Assembly (NCBI GenBank): GCA_004154925.1
Contig: QJNS01000005.1
Coordinates: 1-64,000, forward strand
Reading direction: 5' to 3'
DNA: 64,000 bases
Source: Monosporascus cannonballus
Lineage: Eukaryota; Ascomycota; Sordariomycetes; Xylariales
This document shows positions 13,496 to 23,163 of the stretch, piece after piece. Below the pieces are notes generated by a model. The model was not told the origin of the DNA and did no database searches. It was given only the letters and a program-made list of their open reading frames with translations. A program made the position numbers and the translations under genes. Numbering within the stretch: position 1 is the stretch's first letter; each line of letters begins with the position of its first letter.

Positions 13496-13922
13496 TGTTA
13501 CAGGAACAGGGGTTCCTATTTCGAGGAAACCAACCTTTAAGGCCTAGCGCAGACCTATTACGGCTAAACCCCGGATAAGAAGGCTTGGCCTTAGAAGTGA
13601 TTTAGGGATTTAAGTGATCTATGGGACTAAGTTATATAGATTATATAGATTACATAGATCTAGGACATACTTACTTTAGGAATCGGAATATATAATAAAT
13701 CGGTTTTTTATATAAATAGCACTTACTTAGTTTCGCTCCTTAGCTATTAATCTAAGCTTTTAGCCAGAGGCAACTGTACCGTTTTCTGATTGAGAGAGGA
13801 ATACCTTAAAATCTCCTTAACGAACATACTGAATCATTTCTCGCCTTATTGTTACCTGTAAATCAAGACCCCTTTCGGATACTGTTCATATCTCCAGGTG
13901 GATGTATGACAGGTTCGTTACA
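13496..13922 (+). repeat. Family A LTR, right copy
   Basis: 427 bp, TGTTACAGG...GTTCGTTACA. It is the least mutated of the three. Comparing it with 2926-3354 shows differences that are nearly all C-to-T or G-to-A. Confidence 0.92.
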
Positions 13923-13927
13923 GTAAA
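13923..13927 (+). repeat. Target-site duplication GTAAA, right copy
   Basis: Matches 2921-2925 exactly. Family-B integrase sequence resumes immediately afterwards. Confidence 0.9.
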
Positions 13928-15190
13928 AAGGTTATAATAACAATATTTTCGAAAAGTTTTTTTGGCCGGATATATATCGTATAATTAAGTAATTCTGTAA
14001 AAATTACGACGTATACGGCTATAAACATATATATATAGAAAAATAAAAAAAAAGATTATTAAAGTTATTCTCGGTTTTCGAATCATTTTATTACAAATTA
14101 TTAATCGATTTTATAACCGATTTATCAGCTGTTTTTGAATATAATCTATATTTTTTAGTAATTATAATAAATTAATTATTTAAAGTAATTGTTTTAAAAA
14201 TAATAAATAGAATAAATATAAAAATATATACGAAAATATTTATAAAAATATATTTAAAACTCTATATTTTTAATGTTATTATAAATAATAAAGGAGTTAA
14301 TTAAATAACGAAATTCTAAACCAGATTTTACGAATTAATAAGGATAAAGTAACGCCTTTTTACCATATATTACCTAAAAACCTATAATAGTATAAAAAAG
14401 GTTAATTAAAAAATATCAATTTATTTGCAAATTTTCGTAATATATATATAATAAAAATAAAATAAGTTTTTTTCCGGGGGCGATATTTGCAATTAATAAC
14501 CGAAATACGATTTCGGTAAAATTAATATTTTTTTTTATTTTGCGGGTATTATATTAATTTAATTCCTTAAATACAAAGTAATTCGACAATTAAGAAAGAT
14601 TTACGTATAAAAATAAAATTTTTCGTTAGGAAATTACGAAAAAATACGAAATTTGCTTAAGCCACGACAACGGTAACTTATCAAATCTAAGAAAAAATAA
14701 CGAATAAATATTGTTTTTCCGCCGAAAAATACGAAATTAACGATACAATCTGGTTATCTCTAAAAAATATTGCCATTTTTTGGCTGTCGAAAAGCTAAAG
14801 TAGCTTTAAATTAAATATTAAATAACCAAAATAATTAATTTTTATATTATCGAATTAAGTATATTTAAAAAAAAAATTAATAACCGTTTTTACGTTAATT
14901 TATTAAGGCATATAAATTACAACTTTTTATTATTCCAAATTAACCTAAATATATAACGTTTTTTTATTATTCTTAAAACAAATAACAAACCGGAATTTAA
15001 AATCGAAAATATTTTTTAAGCCCGGATTAAAAAAGTAAAAAAAGGTTTTATACGTTAAATTTAAGTAAAGTAATTAAGTTACGTAAAACAGATTTAACAA
15101 TTGTTCGAGAAATTTATAAATACGGCAATTTTATAATAATTCGAAAAAGAATACGGTAATATAACTATTAATAACGGACTTTAAATCTAG
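13928..15190 (+). pseudogene. Family B gypsy integrase (part 2) and chromodomain remnant
   Basis: It opens with F-F-W-P-D-I-Y-R-I-I-K-(Q)-F-C-K-N-Y-D-V-Y at about 13958-14020, the second half of the integrase H2C2 finger (Cys changed to Tyr). D-F-I-T-D-L near 14109 starts the DDE core. F-A-I-N-N-R-N near 14488, a W-L-S-L-K-N-I box near 14752-14775 and a V-N-L-L-R segment near 14897-14915 are typical of the integrase C-terminal region. A chromodomain-like stretch lies at about 14990-15170. With 2400-2925 it forms one interrupted chromovirus pol. Nonfunctional. Confidence 0.75.
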
Positions 15191-16690
15191 CGTATTTCTC
15201 AAAAACGGATAAATAAAAATCCAATTTAAAAATACCGGCCGGACAGCGCGTAAACGGTATAGGAAATTTGGGAAAACCATTTAAAAACAATTTTAAATAA
15301 TTCGCAAATAAATGTTAAAATAACGTTTTCGTTGTTTATAAATAAAATATATTAGGAAAAAGTTAAAAATTATAAAAATAATATATTTATTACGAAATTA
15401 TTTAATTATTTTTAAAAATATATAGATTTAATTATTTATCTTACAAATTTATAATATTAACGTTATACGGAAGTTATATATTCAAGGCGTACGATTATTC
15501 GGCTTTATTTATATTAAATTCCGGTAAAACCGAAACTTTTTTTGAATTCTTTAAATTTCGATTATTTAATTTTCGAAAATATTAATAATGTAATTATTGA
15601 TAATTATTAATTTAACTTATAATATAAATTAATAAACGGCATAAAAAACGCCGAAATATTATAAAAAAACTTATATAATAAAATTTGTTATTTTTATACT
15701 TAATACGTTTTTTATTATACGGAACGGAAAAACCGGCAAACTCGGCAACTTAATTTATAGATAAATAATACATAAGCCCGAAATTAAAGGCGTAAATTTA
15801 TTTCGGAATAAATAATATACAAAAATTTAAAATACGAACGTACAGTTTCGGTACCCGTTTTTTTCTAAATACAGATAACTGTTAAACCAAAATTAACAGC
15901 AAAAAAACAATATAAGAAATACGTAAAAAAACGAATTTACCAAGGTTTCGGTAATTATAATTAAAAATAGTTTCGTAAAACGTATTAACTATTTAACGAA
16001 ATTTAAGAATATCCGCAAATTATGCGAAAATTACGTGAAAAAATATATTAATAAAAATAAAAAAATATTTATTTTAAGATATTTGAAATTATAATTAATA
16101 TAAGCTTAATAACGAACAGCCTTTTTGCTTATAATAATAAACAGTTTAAAAATAACGAATATATAACGTATAAGCAAATTATATATTTTATTAATTTAAA
16201 TAAAATATATCCGGGTTTTCGGCAAAACGAATTATAAAAATAAAATAAGGCATATTATAAATACGGATAAGATATTTATTTAAGATAACGCAAATACGTA
16301 ACGTACGAAAAATTTTAACGGATTCTGATTTATTAAAAAAACCCGAAAAAATAAAAACGTTTTTTTGTAAGATATTTTTGCGGCGTTAGAACGTATTAAT
16401 TAGTTTTTAAACCGTTATAAAATAATATATAAAAATATTATAATAAGTATTAATAAAAATTAATCTACTAAAATAAATTATTATTATAAAAAATTAAAAT
16501 AAATAAAAATGTAAATGTATTTTAATATATGGACTTATTTGTCGTATAATTAACTTATAATTAATTACAGAAATTAAATTTAATTCGAAAATTAACAAAT
16601 TTCCGAATTTTGAATTAATTAAAAATTAAAAATTAACGTAATTATTAATTCTGCAATAAGCTAATCCTTTTTGAAAAAAATTAAAGATAA
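15191..16690. other. AT-rich decayed DNA after family B, no gene recognised
   Basis: Probably the 3' tail and possibly the LTR of family B, but I found no second LTR copy in the window that would prove it. Stops in all frames; nothing else supported. Confidence 0.4.
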
Positions 16691-16691
16691 T

Positions 16692-16719
16692 ATAATAGGG
16701 TTATGTAAAGCCCTATTAT
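16692..16719. repeat. Hairpin at the edge of an unmutated island
   Basis: Perfect 9-base arms ATAATAGGG / CCCTATTAT around a 10-base loop. It sits where the DNA changes from AT-rich decay to normal composition, so it could be the end of a small inserted element. Confidence 0.6.
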
Positions 16720-16985
16720 GGAGCATCGGATAAATGCCGGTACCAAGCAGCATTAGCGCAGCGCCTTATATGCGAACACATACAACTGTATTTTTATCTT
16801 CCTTTTCTTTTCTCTTTAGCAAGAAAATAAACTCTTATTGGCAACTGATTGCAGACCGCTCAGGTAAAGCCTTTTACATATATTTAGCTAATAACCTTAT
16901 GAAAACCTTACGTTATCAATTTGTTCGCCTTATATTAGGCGCTATATTTGACGGGCAAAGCCGTATTTTACGGAAAAAATAAATC
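16720..16985 (+). other. Small non-RIPped island with an 82-codon ORF
   Basis: About 265 bp of near-normal base composition inside AT-rich DNA. It contains an ORF at 16734-16982 starting ATGCCGGTACC. The conceptual product has a hydrophobic Ser/Phe-rich N-terminal third (T-V-F-L-S-S-F-S-F-L-F-S) and a basic C-terminus. I recognise no domain, no tRNA or 5S rRNA fold, and no Pol III box pair. It could be a young short insertion or a fragment of a gene; a true protein-coding role is doubtful. Confidence 0.3.
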
Positions 16986-18435
16986 GATATGGTATATAAT
17001 TTGATTTTTAAAAAATTTAAAATTTTGTTCTTATTAAAATAAATTTCGAAAAATTGTTAATTCGTTACATCTTTTAATGACCCATTTAATTATTGTTTAA
17101 ATTATATTATTAATTAAATTAACAGAAAAATAACAACTTTTTATATTAATAATTCTATGTTTTATTTGTATTTTAATATTTATAAATACGAAAAAACTTA
17201 ATTTAAAAATATTTAACCGCGTAATTACAGGATAATATAATCATATTACTTTTAATTTTAAATAAATATTAAATAATTAATTTTAAAATATTATATTAAA
17301 CTTTATATTTGAACAATAATATAATATAATTATTATTAATAAAACATATTTATTATCCGAATAGAGGATTTCCGGCTTAAATATATTAATATTCGTCATT
17401 TATGTTTTATTTTTTTAACCTATATATATTAATTTATGCATATAATAATTATTAATGATATTATAAACAAAACAATTATGAAATGTAATAATTTTCGTTA
17501 AATCGACAAGTTAATTAAATATAGTTATATAACGGAAATACGGCATTTCAGTATTAATCATCCCGAAATCGATATTGTTATTTTCCTTATATCCAGAGGT
17601 TAACGTTCGAATTAAAGGTACTTAAATTTCCTAATAATTAATATATCCGGGTTATTAAGTAATATCCTTTTAACCCAACTTAACAGCTTGCATTTCATTA
17701 TTAAGATTATTATTTATATTAATAGTAATGCGAAAACCATAAATATTTATAACTACCTAATTTAAAATTTAAACCAATTAAAAATAAGCCTTTTTATAAA
17801 ACGTTAACCTTCGTCCAAAATAATATGGATTACGTCAACTTCGAATAATAATTTTTCTAACAGATAACGGAATCTAGGCCTTTTTGCAAAAGCTATAAGC
17901 TTTCCGTATAATATATTATAATATCTATATATAACGGGGTTTTAATTAACAGGAATTAAAAATTCCTGTTAACTTTCGCATATTAATAATTATTCGCATA
18001 TTCGTTCTTTTTTAATACGTTGATTAATCAGTTAATCTAAACGGTCGAACTAATAATTCGGCCTAAAATATCGCAAAAAACCCAATTACGAATAAAAGTT
18101 TCAAACATTATTTTAATTTTTTTATATTAATACCAGAAATTCAAGGTACGTATATATATATTTTATTCTAAAGGCGTAATCCGATAAAACTCAGAAAATT
18201 CGGATTTATTATATTTTGAAAAAGGAGATAACATACCGAGTTCGAGTTATAGCTATTATACGCGTTAAGGTTTAAAAACGGCAAATAAGTTCTAATTAGG
18301 ACCTAAATAATATTAATAATAAGTTATAACAAAAATAACAATATATATAAACATTTTGTGATTAAGTTATTACGGATTTTTGTTTTTTGAAAAAATAAAT
18401 ATACCAAACGAAACCGTTTTTACGTAATTATAACT
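16986..18435. other. AT-rich decayed DNA; possible minus-strand element remnant at about 17460-17900
   Basis: AT-rich with stops throughout. On the minus strand between about 17460 and 17900 two alternative readings look coding-like: one resembles a non-LTR endonuclease segment, the other a helicase-like V-P-L-I...R...T stretch. They use different frames over the same bases, so I treat this as an unassigned mobile-element remnant. Beyond it I see no feature except the hairpin at 17946-17972. Confidence 0.3.
17946..17972. repeat. Perfect 12-base-arm hairpin
   Basis: Arms TTAACAGGAATT and AATTCCTGTTAA flank an AAA loop. Exact pairing surviving in strongly mutated DNA is unusual, though AT-rich text makes partial palindromes easy. 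No run of T follows that would suggest a Pol III terminator. Confidence 0.6.
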
Positions 18436-18549
18436 TAGGCCTTATTGGCTCGTTACGGGGATTTGGGATTTGATTGGTTAATATTTAGCGTTATGGAGCG
18501 GTATTTAAGTGACTTTGAAAAAAGTGGAAAAACGAGCCAGGGAGGCCTG
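18436..18549. mobile_element. MITE-like element with about 19-base terminal inverted repeats
   Basis: Left end TAGGCCTTATTGGCTCGTT (18436-18454) pairs with the right end AACGAGCCAGGGAGGCCTG (18531-18549). The mismatches are mainly C/T, consistent with one RIP-affected arm. The 114-bp body has no ORF. This ending and size suit a non-autonomous DNA transposon, perhaps hAT-like, but no clear 8-bp target duplication is visible. It marks the left edge of the GC-balanced island. Confidence 0.6.
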
Positions 18550-19167
18550 AGCTAGCTAAGGTAAATTTTTATATACCTCTTCTTAACTTTTGTAACTCTT
18601 TAACAACAGCACAATAACGGCCATAATAACAAAGAATAAAGCGTTTGTGATTATTTTCCATGCATATTCTTATTATTTCAATTTAAAGTTTAATCCAAAG
18701 CCCGCTGGTATAGAAATTGCGAAAAAAAAGGCCTCTCTCTGCTTTGGGCCGCACTTCCAGTAATTACACAATCTGCATGCCCACAGTAAACTGACGCAAC
18801 CGGACGCGTACGGACGCATATAGCCACCACTTAGCTAGACCGCCCTGTAGAGGAATCTACTGGGATATTTTCTTCAAGGCCGCCTCCAACTACCTCCCCA
18901 ATCGTATACAACGTCCAGTACGCCATGAAAAGCCCCACATATGGCTACATTCTGCAGCCGGAAACTTTGAGCTGAGTTGTGTTACATTGTCTGCAATACC
19001 ATTACGTAAAATTGTCCCCCTGTTGCAGAAATATACTCTAATTGCTTCTATTACGTGATTTTTTGAATCTCCACAGCTGAAAAAAAATCCGGGCCCTCCA
19101 GCCTCAGCTCTTGAGTGACTGCCCCACAGGGAAGTTCGTAACTCGCTGCACTGCACATTACAAATTC
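18550..19167. other. GC-balanced stretch without a recognised gene
   Basis: Composition is normal and RIP signs are few, but no frame longer than about 90 codons is found. The minus-strand frames here show no domain, signal peptide or credible splice structure. It could be intergenic DNA or old transposon body. Nothing further is supported. Confidence 0.4.
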
Positions 19168-20043
19168 GCCACTAAGATGACCCCTCCATCCGCGCTCCAC
19201 CCCCTCAACGCGCCGCCATTTCGCATACAAAATCACCAAAACTGCATATTTATAATTAATTAACAAAAATAGATATTACAAAACGACCAACGGAATAATA
19301 ATTAAGGCCTTCAGATAATATGATGTACGATGTTTTATTACATAATATTAATATGTATATCGATTAAATTCAGGTCGAAATTACGAAAAGTAAACGTTAA
19401 CATTTTCCCATACAAATTGAATGGCAAATTGTTAAGATCAAAAAGGTATGTTTATTTATATATAATTCCGTAAACAAAATAAATAAAAATGTAAGCGTTT
19501 CGATTAATTGAAATTTCCCTAATCCTTAATAACTTATCAAAATATTAGTATTATATCTTTATTATTTATTATATTATTATTATTTAAAAACAAGGTATCA
19601 TTTTTCCCATACAAAATTTTCTTCATTTTTTCTTTACTTTTCGTTTTTACATTATATCTTTTTATTTAATAAAGATATAAATAAATGGCGACCGGAATTT
19701 TATAGCTTGTATTATAAAATAATTATATGTAAAATATCTTTTTTATATCTTATATATTAAAAAAGTTACGAATTTTTAAACAGATACATATATATTATAT
19801 AGCAAATAGATTTATCGAAAATACAAAAACCTTAAAAAATATTATGTACATATAACAAATTTTTAGATATTTTTATTATGTAAAGGTCTTAATGCCAATA
19901 ATAATCTCGATGGTGGCTTATTTTTACGATTTCTATTCGAATTTTAAAGTGTTGTTGAAAATATAGCGATTTTGGCGATTTGGTATGGGAAAACGCTGGC
20001 GCGTTGAGGGGGTGGAGCGCCGAGGGGGGGTCATCTTATTGGC
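19168..20043. mobile_element. Fold-back / MITE-like element with long (about 80-base) terminal inverted repeats
   Basis: The left arm starts GCCACTAAGATGACCCC and runs to about 19245 (ACAAAATCACCAAAAC). The right arm is its inverse, ending GGTCATCTTATTGGC at 20043. Both arms share a CCACCCCCTCAACGCGCC block, with modest divergence elsewhere. The about 700-bp middle is AT-rich and RIP-like, with no ORF. The size and long arms suit a non-autonomous TIR transposon, and no transposase is seen. No target duplication is obvious, so the exact ends are approximate. Confidence 0.75.
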
Positions 20044-20814
20044 TAGGTTACGAAGGCGGCTCTTGCCACAACTACATCAAATTACAAGATGAACCTAGGT
20101 TCTAGATTTAGGTATAACAAACTATACGATCTTTCATGGCTTGTAAGGTCGGGTTGACCCTACTAGGCGTTATATGCAGCAAGAACTGGCTTTTCCGACA
20201 AAGAGCCACGTGGAGTTAGAAACAACAATTTTCCTGAATGGGGTAGCATTCTTTTTATTCGCCCACATTAACCCCATGAGCTTCCGCAAAAAAAAACCAA
20301 CTTTAGACACATATTTTATACTATGATACATGTACCAACACCTGTCATAGTTACAAATTGCAACATCACACTTCGCGTAACGAGGTATTAAGCGGAAGCA
20401 AATCATAGCAATATTGTTCACGTTAACACTTAAAGCACCGTCACACTCGCATTTCCGTAAAGGAGCGCAACTTAGTGGAGCTTCGATTTGCGTTTGAGGG
20501 GGTTACGGTAGGCTTCAGAGCTGAATGGCTTCCGTTTTAGGCTAAAGACCCGCTAAAAAATTGTTGTAACTAAGGTCCATTGGTCCTCCGGCAGGTAATA
20601 TCTACCTAAGTGCCAGCTGAATGTATGCAGTGATACGGTCGTACTCTCCTTCCCTGAGATGGCTACGTTACGTTACATTCGGTCAATATTTCAATAGTTC
20701 AATCCGATAATCCTACTCCGTATATTCTGTATTCTGGCTAGCATTAAGCAGACCTCCTCAATGCAGTCTTTGCAGCCCCAATCAAAGAAACACAAGAGGG
20801 GTAAACCCACTTCA
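20044..20814. other. GC-balanced intergenic stretch
   Basis: Normal composition. The only longish frame (83 codons, minus strand, 20170-20421) has no recognisable domain and no upstream or downstream splice partners. I see no RNA gene. It separates the two MITE-like elements upstream of the propeller gene. Confidence 0.4.
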
Positions 20815-21004
20815 TGAATTGACCTACTTCCTGAAGTTTTAACCTTTTTTTAACATAACGGCAAAATAAAGGCCAATAAAATATAAAAATATCTAAAACA
20901 ATTTAAAACTTAGTGAAATAGTTTATAATTGTCTTTATTAGTGTGTTATTTAGTCTCAAATATCGTATATTATTGAAACGGCAATTAGGAAGGGGGTCAA
21001 TTCA
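20815..21004. mobile_element. 190-bp MITE-like element with about 18-base inverted ends
   Basis: The left end TGAATTGACCTACTTCCT matches the right end in inverse (AGGAAGGGGGTCAATTCA, 20987-21004) with only two mismatches. The interior is AT-rich and non-coding. It lies about 200 bp before the predicted start of the propeller gene, so it is in or near that gene's promoter. The target duplication is not clear. Confidence 0.7.
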
Positions 21005-21206
21005 GGAAGGTTGTTCTAGACTTAAGGTGACCCTTGATCTTACATCAACTCGTCGAGTTGTATAGGATGAGCAATACTCGTGGTCACGATGCAAGACGTT
21101 TCTTCGAAATCTATAAGAACTTTGACTTTTCCATGTGGTGTTCTCCCTCTGCATCCTGGTAACCTATTCCACTCTCCCCATTAGCACTACTACAATCATA
21201 TCCAAG

Positions 21207-22288
21207 ATGATTTTCTCTACACGACTGTTCTCATACACGGGATGTCTTTCATATCTTGTTTCTCCTATTCTTGGGTTGGCTCTACAGCCTGACTGGTTGT
21301 CACTGAGTACCCGTGCAGCCCCATACCAGACAAGAATCCTTGCCACTGGAACGACGTACGGAGAAGAAAACAATGGAGTTTGGCAGTTGATCGAGTAAGT
21401 AGAATACAAAGTTCCCGCGTATCTCTTGTCACACCCTGTCACGCTCGTTCACCCACGAATCTATCCATTCTTCACTTGATCCTAGCGTGCTTTAAAAACC
21501 ATTTATTGACCTTTCCTTTCCACAGTGCAACTGGCGATGGTATTCCCGACCTTGCCTACATTAAGACAAGAAACACAGGAACCAATTCAGTGGAAGTGCA
21601 CATCGCATCTTCATCTTCCAACTTCAGAACCCGCATTTTCGCAGCCGGAACCACATTCGCCCCCGAAACCGACGGCACCTGGCTCCTGGTCCCCTCAAAA
21701 TCCAGCAGGCTCCCCGATCTCGTCTTCATCAAAACCAGCAACACGCCATCAGGGAAAGTAGAGGTACACATCGCATCCGGAGCTTCGAACTACAGGACTC
21801 GGACGCTGGAAACTGCGACTGTGTTTTCGAATGAGAATAATGGTATTTGGAAGCTGTATGACTATGATGGTGATGGAATTCTTGATCTTGTTTATATTAA
21901 GACCAGAAATACTGGTACCAACAGGGTAGAAGTCCACGTTGCTTCTGGGGCGTCTACTTATAGCCGATTTATCCTCCATACAGGGACAACTTATGCGCCA
22001 GAGGACAACGGTTTCTGGTCCTTGGCTCCGTATTCATCGCCCGGTGCCGCGGACTTGGTATATATCAAGAACGCCAATACGGGAACTGGGAGGGTGGAGG
22101 TCCATGTTGCTTCTGCGTCTTCCGGCTACCAAACAAGGATCTTTGCGGCGGGGAGTTTGTTTGGTCAAGAGGCAAATGGAGTGTGGAGTTTGATTGACTA
22201 TAATCGGGATGGTGTGCTGGATTTGACATATATTAAGTACCAGAATACTGGCACGCGGACTGTGGAGGTTCATGCTGCTGCTGGCTAA
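21207..22288 (+). CDS. Secreted FG-GAP/VCBS-like repeat protein, probable beta-propeller (two exons)
   Basis: Join 21207-21394 with 21526-22288: 951 bp, 316 residues. The 131-bp intron has GTAAGT and CACAG ends and removes a frame break, giving W-Q-L-I-D-A-T-G-D-G. Residues 1-27 look like a signal peptide (hydrophobic Y-L-V-S-P-I-L-G-L-A), so secretion is inferred. The rest is a repeat with an exact 56-residue period: D-L-x-Y/F-I-K at residues 71, 127, 183, 239 and 295, each followed by N-T-x-x-x-x-V-E-V-H-x-A and E-x-(N/D)-G-x-W. Calcium-type D-x-x-x-D-G-x-x-D loops precede repeats 1, 3 and 5 only. The protein ends with the first half of a repeat and begins with a second half, as in propellers closed by strand exchange. 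Such folds in fungi often bind sugars; the ligand is unknown. Base composition is normal, unlike the flanks. An in-frame ATG at 21135 is an alternative start. Confidence 0.78.
21395..21525 (+). other. Intron in the propeller gene
   Basis: 131 bp with donor GTAAGT after GATCGA and acceptor TTTCCACAG preceded by a pyrimidine-rich stretch. Removing it keeps the 56-residue repeat in phase (the codon GA|T becomes Asp-63), which is strong internal support. Confidence 0.85.
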
Positions 22289-22919
22289 GAAATGAGGGGC
22301 TTGGGTGGCACCGCTTGATGTCCTTGCAACAAAGCATCAAACGAGGGTCTTCGGCCATTTAGCACATGTTGCCTGAACGAGCTATGCAACTTGATGCTGA
22401 ACAAGAAGGCTCGGGCAAGCTATCTATAGCAGAATAGGGGTGTTTCTGTTAGTCATCAAAAGCCTCTAGTACTGGAACAACGTTATTCGGGAGTTCCCAC
22501 AGTATATAGAGAGCTTCCTAGCCACCTTTTCTTAGAGCTCAATTCTAGTCAGACTATCATCACCTTCCATACTTTATGCAACCTTATCTTCCGATCAGCT
22601 TAACCGTGACGCTATCCATGTGACACGATGTTTATAGCCTCATGCGATATCTTAGGCGGTCTAGGAATTTCCGGAAGTTAGCTCCGGGAAAAGTGGGTCT
22701 ACCCCTGTTCGAAGTGGCGAAGGTGGCAAAGTCTTTCACACTCTTCCATTATTCACCCATGGATTAATCATGGAACGATAAAGATTAATAAGCCATTATT
22801 GGCATATATATATAGCTCTGAATTCCCCCAGCTGTTGTTGGGCTTCCATAGCTTGAATATAGACAATTCTATCTTGCGACAAATCTTGAGCTTACTCTAC
22901 AAGTTTTCCCATACTAAAC
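22289..22919. other. GC-balanced 3' flank, possible promoter at its right end
   Basis: No ORF of note. Near 22801-22820 a TATATATATAG stretch is followed by text of normal composition that stops abruptly at the LTR at 22920. That would fit the promoter of a gene cut off by the retrotransposon block, but no coding start remains. A polyadenylation signal for the gene upstream was not identified. Confidence 0.3.
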
Positions 22920-23163
22920 TGTGACGGCTAGGCGGTTTAACCAACTATTAAACCTAAGTCGTACGGGTTTATGTTAGCAGAAATATCGTAAAAAACTGAA
23001 TAATAAATATAATAATATATTACAGTTGGTAATATTAAGAATCTCTTAAATAACGAATTATTATTGTAAATTAAAATGATTTAAATTATAAAATTAATAA
23101 GCGTATGTATTTTGATCCGGGTTTTTGGCTTACTACTAGTAAGTTGGTAATCCGGCTTATTGG
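22920..23163 (-). repeat. Truncated E-type LTR in reverse orientation, left cap of the nest
   Basis: It reads TGTGACGGCTAGGCGG..., the reverse complement of the LTR 3' end seen elsewhere (CTAGCCGTCACA). It runs through R and into E-type U3 (CCGGATTACCAACTT on the minus strand), and is cut by the forward LTR at 23164. The first 60 bases are hardly mutated and abut the GC-balanced island exactly. Confidence 0.85.

Larger units (their letters stand above)
2926..13922 (+). mobile_element. Composite Ty3/gypsy (family A): three LTRs, one full and one 5'-deleted interior
   Basis: Three about 427-bp LTRs lie in the same direction at 2926-3354, 9794-10220 and 13496-13922. Between the first two is a whole gypsy interior with gag, protease, RT, RNase H, integrase and chromodomain traces. 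Between the second and third is only the 3' half of the same interior. 10221 aligns with about 6532, so about 3.2 kb is missing. The outer flanks carry GTAAA on both sides, while the middle LTR has no matching flank. The unit therefore behaves as one locus that inserted in, or recombined to, a tandem form. All reading frames are broken by RIP-type changes. Confidence 0.9.

Noticed and set aside
18890..19266. Minus-strand ORFs in the GC-balanced island
   Set aside because: They cross into the left arm of the inverted-repeat element, show no domain and no splice partners.
21525..21979. Several overlapping ORFs on both strands in 21.1-22.3 kb
   Set aside because: Only one frame shows the strict 56-residue repeat and a frame-consistent intron; the others are shadows of the same repeat.
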